This document shows positions 53,364 to 63,173 of a DNA stretch of 64,000 nucleotides, piece after piece. The notes below the pieces were generated by a model. That model ran no database searches. It was not told where the DNA came from and saw nothing but the letters and a program-made list of their open reading frames with translations. The translations under genes and the position numbers were made by a program. Every line of letters starts with the position of its first letter. Position 1 is the first letter of the stretch. Source of the stretch: Chitinophagaceae bacterium UBA1946 (GTDB lineage: Bacteria; Bacteroidota; Bacteroidia; Chitinophagales; Chitinophagaceae); assembly GCA_002336815.1 (NCBI GenBank), contig DDEU01000034.1, forward strand, positions 23,938 to 87,937, read 5' to 3'.

Positions 53364-53480
53364 GAAAGGCTGTATCAAAATAACCATTGATTATAGTACA
53401 TACAGTCGAACTGTTACAATCAATGGCACCAAATCTCTAAGCATTTCAAATAGGTTTGATCGCATTTGATACAGCCTTCT
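53364..53480. repeat. MITE-like element with terminal inverted repeats
   Basis: Terminal arms GGCTGTATCAAA (53368–53379) and TTTGATACAGCC (53465–53476) are perfect. Inside, CCATTGATT (53384–53392) and AATCAATGG (53418–53426) form a second pair. TTAA occurs just outside each arm. It has no coding capacity. Confidence 0.5.
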
Positions 53481-53535
53481 TTTTAATCCTGCGCAATTTT
53501 GTAATGGCCGGGGGTCTTGGTTGCAAAACCCTTTC

Positions 53536-54096
53536 ATGACCATTCAACACATCCGCATTCTCAACATCATTTTTGTTGCGTTCATTTTTGCTACCGGCAC
53601 GGTAAACTTTTTATGGTACATCATTGCCATGCATGCTTCGCTTGAAATATTGAACAGCTGTTTGCTTTACCTGCGGCATCAATATAAATTATACAATTGT
53701 ATCTTCTGGGCCTATAGTCTTGTGCTCCTCGAACGGCTTCGGCCCGGGCATTTATCAGCCACAGCAGAAGTTGCCATCAACTGTGCCGAACATTTATTTT
53801 TTGGGATCATCATTTGCATCAAAGTGTATATCTATACAGCGCTCTTCTCAACAATAAGTACTGCTGCCCGTATCAAAAGAGCGCTGCTTGCCTTTGTTGT
53901 ATTTAATTTGATCGGCATTTTTAATGAGGTATTTCAGAACGACCTCGGTGGCCGAAGTTTGTTTGTATTTATACCAGACAGCATCAAAGACATGCAGATG
54001 AATTTACTGGGTGCGGCTGTTTTTATGGTGGCAGTATTTGTCCGCATAAGCAGGTTGAAAAAGCATGCGCTCCTAAGGGCGGGCCAAAGCTTTTGA
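53536..54096 (+). CDS. Integral membrane protein of unknown function
   Basis: A 186-residue protein from the ATG at 53536 (MTIQHIRILNII); a TTG five codons earlier is less likely. At least four membrane segments: about 8–30, 45–62, 85–108 and 118–137, with a fifth near 165–183. A basic tail, RISRLKKHALLRAGQSF, follows. No family recognised. It stands alone between the inverted-repeat element and the glp genes. 54097–54371 has no convincing gene. Confidence 0.72.
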   Translation: MTIQHIRILNIIFVAFIFATGTVNFLWYIIAMHASLEILNSCLLYLRHQYKLYNCIFWAYSLVLLERLRPGHLSATAEVAINCAEHLFFGIIICIKVYIYTALFSTISTAARIKRALLAFVVFNLIGIFNEVFQNDLGGRSLFVFIPDSIKDMQMNLLGAAVFMVAVFVRISRLKKHALLRAGQSF

Positions 54097-54371
54097 TAAC
54101 AAAAAGTAAACTCTACATCGTTGTATTGCCCGAAGCAATAAAAAATTAAGCAGTTCTTAAGCAGATCCAGTTTGCTTCTTCACCTATATTCCAATCTGCT
54201 GCCTCCAACCATTCATAACCATTTACGCCCGTTGTTTCCGGAACAGGGAGCTGTGCTGATATCTAAAGGAGATCGCAGAAACCTATTGCTGACTACCTCG
54301 TATTACATTCGTCGTGAATACATTTTTCCCAGGTGCCAACTTTCATTTATCTTCAAAACAAAATTGCTGCC

Positions 54372-55856
54372 ATGTCCAGATTCATTCTTGCCCTCGACCA
54401 GGGCACTACCAGCAGTCGTGCCATTGTATTTAACCAGGCCGGCGAAATAATCTCTGTAGCCCAAAAAGAATTTACGCAGATCTTTCCGCAACCCGGATGG
54501 GTGGAGCATGATCCCATGGAGATATGGAGTACCCAGTTGGGCGTGGCAGCAGAAGCCATCAGCAAAGCAGGATTGGTAACGGCAGATATTGCAGCCATCG
54601 GTATCACCAACCAGCGGGAGACCACGGTTGTGTGGGAAAGGGCTACGGGTAAACCGGTGTATAATGCGATTGTTTGGCAGGACAGGAGAACGGCAGCTTT
54701 TTGCGATGAATTAAAAGCAAGAGAAGTGGAGAACGTGATCAGGCAAAGCACCGGTTTGGTGCTAGACGCTTATTTCAGCGGCACCAAAATAAGGTGGATA
54801 CTGGACAATGTACCCGGCGCAAAAGAGAAAGCCGAAAAAGGTGCTCTGTGCTTCGGCACTATCGATACCTGGTTACTATGGAACCTTACTAACGGTGCCG
54901 TACATGCTACCGATGTAAGCAATGCCAGCAGAACAATGCTCTGCAATATTCACACCGGCCAATGGGATGGACAGTTGCAGGATATCCTCGGTGTTCCGGG
55001 CAATATGCTGCCTGTCATTAAAAGCAGCAGCGAAATATTTGGTTATACATCGGGCAACTTCAGCAATGCAAAGATCCCCATCGCAGGGATCGCCGGCGAT
55101 CAGCAGAGCGCTTTGTTCGGGCAGTTATGCACGCAGCCGGGCATGGTAAAGAACACTTATGGAACCGGTTGCTTTATGCTGATGAATACCGGCGAAACAC
55201 CGGTGATATCAAATAATAACCTGCTTACCACCATCGCCTGGAAGATCAACGGCATTACCCAGTATGCACTGGAAGGCAGTGTGTTCATTGCAGGAGCAGT
55301 CACCCAATGGCTGAGAGACGGGTTGGGTATCATCCGCAGCGCTGCAGAAATAGAATCGCTGGCAGGCCAGGCAGCTTCTAACGGTGGCGTGTACATGGTT
55401 CCTGCATTTACCGGCCTCGGTGCCCCTTACTGGAGGCAGGATGCCCGTGGCGCTATTACCGGCTTAACAAGAGGCAGCACCGCTGCTCATATTGCCAGGG
55501 CTGCGTTGGAAAGCATTGCCTATCAAACAATGGATGTATTAAAAGCAATGGAGAATGATGCTGGTATTTCGATAAAAGAATTGAGGGTAGATGGTGGCGC
55601 TACTGCCAATAACCTGTTGATGCAATTTCAAAGTGATATCCTCAACACAAAAGTGCTGCGGCCGAAGGTTACAGAAACAACCGCCCTTGGAGCAGCCTAC
55701 CTGGCCGGGCTTGCAGTTGGTTACTGGAAAAGTGTAGAAGACATACAGCAGCAGTGGCAGATCGATCGGTCATTTGAAAGCAGGATGGACGAAGCAGAGA
55801 GGGAAGTGCTGACGAAGGAATGGCACCGGGCAGTGCAGGCAGCGATCAACTACTAG
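54372..55856 (+). CDS. glpK: Glycerol kinase
   Basis: Phosphorylates glycerol to glycerol-3-phosphate. The 494-residue protein has the FGGY-family ATPase motifs: [45 protein letters not shown] and [18 protein letters not shown]. The frame begins upstream at 54333, but the ATG at 54372 ([13 protein letters not shown]) is the family start. First gene of the glycerol operon with glpD and glpF. Confidence 0.96.
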   Translation: MSRFILALDQGTTSSRAIVFNQAGEIISVAQKEFTQIFPQPGWVEHDPMEIWSTQLGVAAEAISKAGLVTADIAAIGITNQRETTVVWERATGKPVYNAIVWQDRRTAAFCDELKAREVENVIRQSTGLVLDAYFSGTKIRWILDNVPGAKEKAEKGALCFGTIDTWLLWNLTNGAVHATDVSNASRTMLCNIHTGQWDGQLQDILGVPGNMLPVIKSSSEIFGYTSGNFSNAKIPIAGIAGDQQSALFGQLCTQPGMVKNTYGTGCFMLMNTGETPVISNNNLLTTIAWKINGITQYALEGSVFIAGAVTQWLRDGLGIIRSAAEIESLAGQAASNGGVYMVPAFTGLGAPYWRQDARGAITGLTRGSTAAHIARAALESIAYQTMDVLKAMENDAGISIKELRVDGGATANNLLMQFQSDILNTKVLRPKVTETTALGAAYLAGLAVGYWKSVEDIQQQWQIDRSFESRMDEAEREVLTKEWHRAVQAAINY

Positions 55857-55942
55857 TGTTTATTCAAAGAAAAAACGGACAATGAAGCAGCTATATTTTG
55901 TCTTTGCACCTTTTCAGCTTAGCGTTTTTGCGTGAATTAGTA

Positions 55943-57496
55943 ATGAACCGCAGCCAATCCATACAGCAACTTACCAGCACTTCTCAATGGGACATCATCA
56001 TTATTGGTGGTGGCGCTACCGGCCTGGGTTGTGCTGTAGATGCAGCAAGCCGTGGATACAAAACTTTATTGCTGGAAAAATATGACTTTGCAAAAGGCAC
56101 ATCCAGCCGGGCCACCAAACTGGTGCATGGCGGTGTACGATACCTGGCACAGGGAAATATCCGGTTGGTAAGAGAAGCATTGATGGAAAGAGGCAGGCTG
56201 CTGAAGAACGCACCACATGTTTGCCATACGCTTGCCTTTGTAGTTCCTTTTTATAAATCCTGGCAGAAATGGTATTATGGATTTGGCCTTTGGTTATATG
56301 AATTACTGTCGGGCAAATTAAGCTTGGGACCAACAAAATTCTTATCAAAACAAGGCGCTTTAAGAAACCTTCCCAACCTGCAGGAAGAAAAGCTAACTGG
56401 TGGCGTGCTCTATTTTGACGGGCAGTTTGATGACAGCAGGCTCGCCATCAACCTTGCACAAACAGCAACAGAACAGGGTGCCACTGTGATCAATTATTTT
56501 GCAGTAACGGATTTTATAAAGCAAGGCAGCACCATCATGGGCGTGATCGCAAAAGATGGACTAAGTGAACAGTCGTTTACCATCAGTACCAAATCGGTGA
56601 TCAATGCTACCGGTGTGTTTGCCGATGAATTGCTGCAGCTTGCCGAAGGGCACAGGGAACAAACCATTACACCATCGCAGGGAATACACCTTGTGGTTGA
56701 CAAGCATTTTTTTAAGGGTATTGCCGGGTTGATGGTGCCAAAAACTGACGATGGCCGGGTGCTGTTTGCGATTCCCTGGCATGATAAAGTATTATTGGGT
56801 ACAACAGACACAGCCGTTGAAAATATCAGTACCGAACCAACTGCATTAAAAGAAGAAGTTGATTTTGTGATCGGCCACTTTAACCGTTATGCATCTTCGG
56901 CTATTGGTTACCGTGATGTAAGATCAGTATTTGCCGGCTTGCGGCCGCTTGCAAAAAGCAGCGGTAAAAAACAAACAGCGGTAATGCCCCGGGATCATCA
57001 TATTGAAGCACTGCCGTCTGGATTGATACATGTAACCGGTGGCAAATGGACCACCTACCGGAATATGGCAGAACACGCAGTTGACAAAGCTGCAGCATAC
57101 GCTGGATTAGAAAAGATAAATTGTAAAACAAAAACATTGCACCTGCATGGATGGCACGAAGGCGATGAACATTCGCATTGGTCTGTTTACGGCACCGATG
57201 CAGCACTGATAAAAGAAATGATGGCGGATGATAGTGGGCTGGCAGAACAAATCCATCCCCAATATCCCTACAGCAGGGCCGAAGTGAAATGGATGGCAGA
57301 ACATGAAATGGCGATGACGGTGGAAGATGTGCTGGCCAGGCGAATACGGCTTTTATTCCTGGATGCAAATGCTGCAATGGAAGCGGCAGCAACTGTTGCA
57401 CTGGTTATGGCAAGAGCTTTGAAAAAAGAGCAGGACTGGATCGACGAACAAATTTCAACATTCATCAATTTAGCAAAAGGCTACCTGCTGAAATGA
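55943..57496 (+). CDS. glpD: Aerobic glycerol-3-phosphate dehydrogenase
   Basis: FAD-dependent, membrane-associated enzyme passing electrons from glycerol-3-phosphate to the quinone pool (menaquinone here). The 517-residue protein has IIIIGGGATGLGCAVDAASRG, then KGTSSRATKLVHGGVRYL, VINATGVFADELL and HVTGGKWTTYRNMAEH. A C-terminal DAO domain closes the protein. The ATG at 55943 is preferred over the upstream open frame (55898) because it gives the normal N-terminus. It follows glpK by 86 nt. Confidence 0.94.
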   Translation: MNRSQSIQQLTSTSQWDIIIIGGGATGLGCAVDAASRGYKTLLLEKYDFAKGTSSRATKLVHGGVRYLAQGNIRLVREALMERGRLLKNAPHVCHTLAFVVPFYKSWQKWYYGFGLWLYELLSGKLSLGPTKFLSKQGALRNLPNLQEEKLTGGVLYFDGQFDDSRLAINLAQTATEQGATVINYFAVTDFIKQGSTIMGVIAKDGLSEQSFTISTKSVINATGVFADELLQLAEGHREQTITPSQGIHLVVDKHFFKGIAGLMVPKTDDGRVLFAIPWHDKVLLGTTDTAVENISTEPTALKEEVDFVIGHFNRYASSAIGYRDVRSVFAGLRPLAKSSGKKQTAVMPRDHHIEALPSGLIHVTGGKWTTYRNMAEHAVDKAAAYAGLEKINCKTKTLHLHGWHEGDEHSHWSVYGTDAALIKEMMADDSGLAEQIHPQYPYSRAEVKWMAEHEMAMTVEDVLARRIRLLFLDANAAMEAAATVALVMARALKKEQDWIDEQISTFINLAKGYLLK

Positions 57497-57582
57497 GGAA
57501 TTGCGAAATATAGATTTACAGTCGTTCCTGAATTGAATTCATAATTCTTAATCCATCATTCATAACTCAAAACTAACAATTC

Positions 57583-58287
57583 ATGTCTCCTTTTATCTCA
57601 GAATTTATTGGTACTTCCATTTTTATTTTACTGGGCAATGGTGTAGTGGCAAACGTGGTGCTTCACAAAACAAAAGGTAACGGCAGCGGCTGGATCGTGA
57701 TTACTTTTGGATGGGCAATGGCCGTGTTTGTAGGCGTGTATGCCAGCGCCGGAACAGAGGGCGCTCATTTGAACCCGGCGGTAACCCTTGCATTGGCTTT
57801 AAAAACCGGGGATTGGAACAATGTGCCTTTACACATCACTGCACAAATGCTGGGCAGCATGATGGGTTCTTTATTGGTTTGGCTGACTTACCTTCCACAT
57901 TTTGATGCCACTGAAGATGCAGACTCAAAATTGGCTGTTTTTTGCACGGCTCCTGCCATAAGAAGTTCTCTCAACAATTTTATCTCCGAAATGATCGGCA
58001 CGTTTGCGCTCATCACCGGTGTGTTATTTTTAAATTCCCCGGAATCCAAACTTGGTTCACTCGATGCGTTACCGGTAGCCCTGCTGGTATTGGCCATTGG
58101 TTTATCATTGGGTGGCAGTACCGGTTACGCCATCAATCCTGCAAGAGACCTGGGCCCACGGATCATGCATTTTATCTTACCCATTAAAAACAAAAGGAAC
58201 AGCGATTGGGGTTATAGCTGGATACCCGTGCTGGCACCTATAGCAGGCGCAGCATTGGCGGTATTGATGTACAAAGCGATTGCTTAG
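57583..58287 (+). CDS. glpF: Glycerol uptake facilitator (MIP/aquaglyceroporin)
   Basis: Six-helix channel of 234 residues with both asparagine boxes, HLNPAVTLAL and INPARDLGPR. It follows glpK and glpD, so glycerol facilitation is the natural role. The spacer 57497–57582 is a degenerate word repeat (TTCATAATTCTTAATC) and carries no promoter that I can identify. 58288–58459 downstream has no gene. Confidence 0.92.
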   Translation: MSPFISEFIGTSIFILLGNGVVANVVLHKTKGNGSGWIVITFGWAMAVFVGVYASAGTEGAHLNPAVTLALALKTGDWNNVPLHITAQMLGSMMGSLLVWLTYLPHFDATEDADSKLAVFCTAPAIRSSLNNFISEMIGTFALITGVLFLNSPESKLGSLDALPVALLVLAIGLSLGGSTGYAINPARDLGPRIMHFILPIKNKRNSDWGYSWIPVLAPIAGAALAVLMYKAIA

Positions 58288-58459
58288 ATATTTTGTTTAA
58301 ATGCTATGCAACATTTATTGCCGAAACACCTGCAGTTATTGTCATTTGGCTGCAGATAAAATTATATGCGCTGATGCTGAAATATTCTGTAAATTCATAT
58401 CGAAATAGCAAAATATTTAACCCACTGCCATTCTGCTGCACTCACGCTAATACCATAAC

Positions 58460-58921
58460 ATGAAAATATTTACTTGCCTGTTCCTGCTGCTTTTGTCACC
58501 AGCTTTATTTGCCCAGCAACCTGTAAAAAGAATCGTTAATAGCTGTGGCAGCAGTTATACCACCGGCAATACCAAACTAAAAGTGTCGGTGGGCGAGCCG
58601 ATGGTAGGTACGCATCACAATACTTCTGCCACTTTATCCCAGGGCTTTTTCCAGTCAAAGCCAGCGCCTGTTCTTGTGCCGGCGCCCGTTACAGGCTATC
58701 GCTTTTATCCCAATCCCACCAAAGATGAACTCCAGATAAAAGGAGATATTACCAAAGTAAAACAACTGCAGTTACATGATGCCGCCGGCAGGATGGTTAT
58801 GAATACAACTGTTACAACCGGTAACATTCCTGTAAAAGCATTACAGGCTGGTCTGTACACTGCCCGCCTTATCGGTGACAATGGCGCTGTTATCTATATT
58901 ATGAAACTGGTAAAACTATAG
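58460..58921 (+). CDS. Secreted protein with T9SS sorting domain
   Basis: A 153-residue exported protein. Signal peptide to about 19 (LFAQQP); a short conserved N-terminal unit (VNSCGSSYTTGNTKLKVSVGEP, then ATLSQGFFQ) of a type common in Bacteroidota; a proline linker; and a T9SS type A sorting domain, GYRFYPNPTKDELQIKG to MKLVKL. Function unknown. Two nucleotides separate it from the following, broken gene. Confidence 0.85.
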   Translation: MKIFTCLFLLLLSPALFAQQPVKRIVNSCGSSYTTGNTKLKVSVGEPMVGTHHNTSATLSQGFFQSKPAPVLVPAPVTGYRFYPNPTKDELQIKGDITKVKQLQLHDAAGRMVMNTTVTTGNIPVKALQAGLYTARLIGDNGAVIYIMKLVKL

Positions 58922-58923
58922 CG

Positions 58924-59880
58924 ATGAAAAAAACGTTGACCCTTCTCCTTCTATGTAGTATTGTTAGCACGTTTCTTTACGCCCAGTCTCCACAGGGCAT
59001 TAACTACCAGGCGGTAGCTTACGATAACTTAAGCCAGCCGGTTGTGAATCATGCGGTAGGCGTGAGATTGAGTGTACTGGATGGCGGCGCTAATGGCCCG
59101 GTACTATATGAAGAAACGCAGGTTCCCAACACGGATAACACTGGTTTATTTTCTATCGTAATTGGCAATGGCACTGTTGTATCCGGCACATTTGCAGGCA
59201 TCAACTGAGGCAATGGCAGCAGATGGTTAAAAACTGAAATCGATATCACCGGTGGAAATAATTATGTAGTGATGGGAAGTTCACAATTTTTAAGTACGCC
59301 TTATTCTTTTTATGCTGATAGAGCTGGCAGAGCAGATAAAACAGATTTTACTTCTGGTTCATTTACAGTACCTGATGGGTTTAAAACCGTAACGCCCATA
59401 CTCATTCCCGCCAGTACTAATTATACGGTACCGGCCGGAAAAAACTTATACATATCCAGTTCAATTGGTCCTGTTGCAATAGATGGTGATACACTCACTC
59501 CAACATTGTGGTCAGCTGGTGCAGACTCCAGGACAATGATTGGAGCAAGCGAAGGAAGTATTGTAAACACTTCGATTTTAAAGACAGCTTTTTTGGTTGA
59601 TAAAACAGTACAATGGGTAACTTTTAATTTTAAGAGCACACCCTATACTGTACCCTCAGGAAAGCAACTGGTCGTGATCAACCAGTCATTTTATTATTTT
59701 GATTACAGTAACCCTGACAACATCAACTGCAAAGCCACTTTAAATGGTACCCCCATTGATGGATATAGCAGTAATATCACTAACAGTATTTTAGATGAGA
59801 ATACTATCATTTCTACGTTGGGCTGCCCTTCTTCTGTGGGTTATAATTATACCATTAATGGTTATTTAAAAGATAAATAG
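58924..59880 (+). pseudogene. Secreted protein interrupted by an in-frame TGA
   Basis: A 318-codon frame with a signal peptide (TFLYAQ), broken at 59206–59208 by TGA where the paralogue at 59911 has TGG (Trp). The next codon GGC agrees with TGG-GGC being the original, so a single G-to-A change suffices. The frame then continues intact (59269–59880 shown open) to a stop at 59880: GSSQFLSTPYSFYAD, GFKTVTPILIPA, then variable C-terminal beta strands. The N-terminal module QSPQGINYQAVAYDNLSQP is a Bacteroidota surface-protein type. Either a recent pseudogene, a sequencing error, or readthrough. Confidence 0.75.
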
Positions 59881-59910
59881 AACGCCAGGCAATAAAAAAT
59901 ATAACCCTTT

Positions 59911-60834
59911 ATGAAGAAAATATTATCAACGTTCTTAATTGCTGCCATCGCCTTTAATACACATGCACAGTCTCCCCAGGGCATCAACTACCAGGCGGTG
60001 GCATACGATAATTTAAGCCAGCCGGTTATCAATCATGCGGTAGGTGTGAGATTGAGTGTACTGGATGGCGGTGCCAATGGCCCGGTATTATATGAAGAAA
60101 CACAGGTTCCCAACACGGATAACACTGGTTTGTTTTCTATTGTAATTGGCAATGGCACTGTTGTATCCGGCACATTTGCCGGCATCAACTGGAGCAATGG
60201 TACCAAATGGCTAAAAACAGAAATTGATATCACTGGTGGAAATAATTATGTAGTGATGGGGAGTTCACAATTTTTAAGCAACCCTTATTCCTTTTATGCA
60301 GACAAAGCAGGATATGCTGCAAGGGCAGGTTTTTATTCTGGTTCATTTACCATTCCTGATGGATTTAATACTGCAACCACTGTAATCATTTCCAACAGCA
60401 GTAGTTATACTGTGCCTGCAGGAAAAAATTTATATTTACCAACAGCCGAACAAGCATTGTCAATAGATGGAGATACATTATATACAAATCTTAGTGGTGG
60501 CGGAGCCAATGCAAGAACTTTTGTTGCAGCTGGTGAAAACAGTGTTGTTAAAATGAAATATCAGCCACTGGCCGGTTTTTTGGTTGACAAAATTGTGACG
60601 TGGAAAACTTTTGACCTTCTAAACACAGCATTTACGGTCCCTGCGGATAAGCAATTCGTAGTTGTAAATACTTCATTTTTTTACAACCTGAATTGTCAAC
60701 TTACTATTAATGGAATACCTTCAAATTTATTATCCAATACCATTTTAAGCCCGGGAACGGCGCTTTCCACAGTCAATTGCACCAATCTCTCAGGGGACAA
60801 ATTCGTAGTCAATGGCTATTTTATGGACAGGTAG
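59911..60834 (+). CDS. Secreted paralogue of the broken upstream gene
   Basis: A 307-residue exported protein, signal peptide ending NTHAQ. Residues about 20–130 are nearly identical to the preceding gene, with mostly synonymous differences (QGINYQAVAYDNLSQPV, ETQVPNTDNTGLFSIVIGNG, GINWSNGTKWLKTEID). The C-terminal half (from about 150) is diverged but keeps the same layout (SGSFTIPDGFNTATTVI, YTVPAGKNLYLPTAE). No T9SS tail is recognisable. Function unknown; a surface protein with a conserved base and variable tip is plausible. Confidence 0.83.
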   Translation: MKKILSTFLIAAIAFNTHAQSPQGINYQAVAYDNLSQPVINHAVGVRLSVLDGGANGPVLYEETQVPNTDNTGLFSIVIGNGTVVSGTFAGINWSNGTKWLKTEIDITGGNNYVVMGSSQFLSNPYSFYADKAGYAARAGFYSGSFTIPDGFNTATTVIISNSSSYTVPAGKNLYLPTAEQALSIDGDTLYTNLSGGGANARTFVAAGENSVVKMKYQPLAGFLVDKIVTWKTFDLLNTAFTVPADKQFVVVNTSFFYNLNCQLTINGIPSNLLSNTILSPGTALSTVNCTNLSGDKFVVNGYFMDR

Positions 60835-60973
60835 AGTCATAGATTCTTATGGGTAACGGCGCTATTTAACTTTATTGTCAGTCCAATTTTTGGGCTGATA
60901 AACAAGCTACAGCTAGTCATCACTTCCGCAACAAACACTTAAATTTACAGCCGTTTGTAAAGACGTTTGTATA

Positions 60974-63151
60974 ATGAAGAAATGCTTCCTGCTATCTACC
61001 TTTTTGTTCTTGCTTGGCATTGCAAATACCCATGCCCAATTCTCCCGCTATATCATCCGCTTTAAAAATAAAAACGGTACGCCTTATACAACAGGAAATC
61101 CTGCATCCTTTCTTACACAACGTGCCATCGACCGAAGAACAAAGTATAACATTGCAATAGATGAAACCGATCTGCCAATCCCTCCCCGTTACCTCGACAG
61201 CATAAGGCTGGCGGGGAATGTTAGCATTTTAAATGTAAGCAAATGGCTCAACCAGGTTTGTATTTTAACCACGGATGCCGTTGCCCTCAATAAGATCAAC
61301 GGGTTTGCTTTTGTACAGTCGGCTTCCGGCATTGCAGCAAGACCAGCTGCTGTAACGCAACCCGTAAACAAGCAACTGGATGCACCGTCTTTTTTTACCC
61401 CCGCTTCAACAAACGCTGTACAAAATACCAGCGATGTGTACAGTTATGGTGCAGCTTTTGACCAGGTGCATCTTCACAATGCAGAGTTTTTGCACAACTA
61501 TAATTTTCGTGGCCAGGGAATGCAACTGGCTGTGATAGATGCCGGCTTTGCCAATTATCTCACCCTACCCACTTTTGACAGTGCCAGGGTCAATAACCAA
61601 ATATTGGGTACCTGGGATTTTGTGACCAACGATAACAGTGTAAATGAAGATGACAGCCATGGCATGAAATGTTTGAGTACCATCGCCGCCAACATGCCCG
61701 GCAGTTTTGTTGGTTCAGCCCCGGCGGCTTCTTTTTATTTATACCGCACAGAAGATGTTGCATCTGAATACCCGGTGGAAGAACAAAACTGGGCGGCCGC
61801 AGCTGAAAGGGCCGATAGCCTGGGGGTGGATATCATTACTACTTCTCTGGGCTATACCAGTTTTGATAACAGTAGTCTTAGTCATACGTATGCCGACATG
61901 AATGGCAACAGCACCATCATGGCCCGTGCTGCCAATGCTGCTGCCAAAAAGGGCATATTGGTATTGGCTGCCGCCGGCAATGATGGCAACGCACCCTGGC
62001 ATTATATAGCCACTGCCGGCGATGCAGACAGTGCACTCACCATCGGCGCAGTAAACAGCAGCAGGCAGGTAGCCAGTTTCAGCAGCTATGGACCCAACAG
62101 CGATGGACAGATCAAACCAGATATTGCTGCCATCGGCTCCAATGCAACTGTAGCGGCTACCAGTACAGGCCAGCCTGTCAGCGGCAACGGCACATCTTTC
62201 GCCACCCCCATCATGGCCGGTATTACAACCTGCCTGTGGCAGGCCTTTCCTGAAATAAAAAACATGGATATCATCCAGGGTCTTCGTCAATCGGCCGATC
62301 GCTTCAGCAACCCGGATGACCGCAGCGGCTATGGTATACCTGATGTAAAAAAAGCTTTCGTGAATTTTACCCGGCAACTGCATACGTCCTCCGCAATCAT
62401 CAATAGCTGCCATGCGTTCTTCAGTTATACCGTCAAAGCTGCAGCCGGCATGAACGTGGTGATTGAAAGAATGCTCCCCTCCGACCCTGCTTACCTTGTT
62501 GTATCCAACACCGCTTTCACAGGAGGCTTTTATACCCGGAGTGTCAATTACAACGATGACCTTTCGGGCTACAACAGTGGCGTAAATATCAGGTACCGTA
62601 TTAAAATGAATATCGGTAACGATACCAGTTTTTACCTCGATTCTTTTAACATGCCGTATAACAGCCAGTGTACAGCCGTTACCGAAAGAAAAATCTGTGC
62701 CGGGGCTGCCACTTATTTTTCAGTGGATTCTTTAGCAGGCTATACCTGTCACTGGCAGGTGGATACCGGCAGCGGTTTTGTTGATATTACCAATAGCAGC
62801 ATTTACAACGGGGTATCAACAAGGTTGCTGATACTGCGAAACCTGCCTCCAAATTTTTATGGCTATCAATACAGGTGTGTGCAAACCAATGGAAGCAACA
62901 GCATCATTAGTACAGCCGCCAGGTTGAAATTTTCCAGTGAATGGACGGGCACAGTGAGCACAGCCTGGGAAGATGCGGCCAACTGGAGCTGTGGCGCAGT
63001 GCCTTCACAATATACCGACGTAACCATACCCGGTGAAGTGCCTAACTTCCCGGTTATAAATACCAATGCAACCTGCCACTCCCTGCTTACTTTACCCGGC
63101 GTTTCCGTCATTGTAAAAACAGGGCTCAGGCTGGACATCAGCGGGCACTGA
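60974..63151 (+). CDS. Secreted subtilisin-like serine protease (S8)
   Basis: A 725-residue exported protease with signal peptide (NTHAQF). The catalytic triad is complete: D189 in LAVIDAGFANY, H229 in DDSHGMKCLS and S408 in GNGTSFATPIMAG; the oxyanion Asn lies in LAAAGNDGN. A prodomain-like region (about 20–150) precedes the catalytic domain. The C-terminal 160 residues hold an Ig-like unit and the WTGTVSTAWEDAANWSCG module also present in the VCBS protein at 22282. No classical T9SS tail is visible; the last residues are GLRLDISGH. Confidence 0.92.
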   Translation: MKKCFLLSTFLFLLGIANTHAQFSRYIIRFKNKNGTPYTTGNPASFLTQRAIDRRTKYNIAIDETDLPIPPRYLDSIRLAGNVSILNVSKWLNQVCILTTDAVALNKINGFAFVQSASGIAARPAAVTQPVNKQLDAPSFFTPASTNAVQNTSDVYSYGAAFDQVHLHNAEFLHNYNFRGQGMQLAVIDAGFANYLTLPTFDSARVNNQILGTWDFVTNDNSVNEDDSHGMKCLSTIAANMPGSFVGSAPAASFYLYRTEDVASEYPVEEQNWAAAAERADSLGVDIITTSLGYTSFDNSSLSHTYADMNGNSTIMARAANAAAKKGILVLAAAGNDGNAPWHYIATAGDADSALTIGAVNSSRQVASFSSYGPNSDGQIKPDIAAIGSNATVAATSTGQPVSGNGTSFATPIMAGITTCLWQAFPEIKNMDIIQGLRQSADRFSNPDDRSGYGIPDVKKAFVNFTRQLHTSSAIINSCHAFFSYTVKAAAGMNVVIERMLPSDPAYLVVSNTAFTGGFYTRSVNYNDDLSGYNSGVNIRYRIKMNIGNDTSFYLDSFNMPYNSQCTAVTERKICAGAATYFSVDSLAGYTCHWQVDTGSGFVDITNSSIYNGVSTRLLILRNLPPNFYGYQYRCVQTNGSNSIISTAARLKFSSEWTGTVSTAWEDAANWSCGAVPSQYTDVTIPGEVPNFPVINTNATCHSLLTLPGVSVIVKTGLRLDISGH

Positions 63152-63173
63152 CAGTGACAGGGAAGGTCGTTGA

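Noticed and set aside
54172..54450. Plus-strand open frame of 92 codons before glpK
   Set aside because: TTG start, no recognised domain, and it runs out of phase into the start of glpK. A decayed gene remnant cannot be excluded.
60875..60915. Hairpin CAGTCCAA/TTGGGCTG after the paralogue gene as a terminator
   Set aside because: Stem has a mismatch and no T tract follows on the plus strand.
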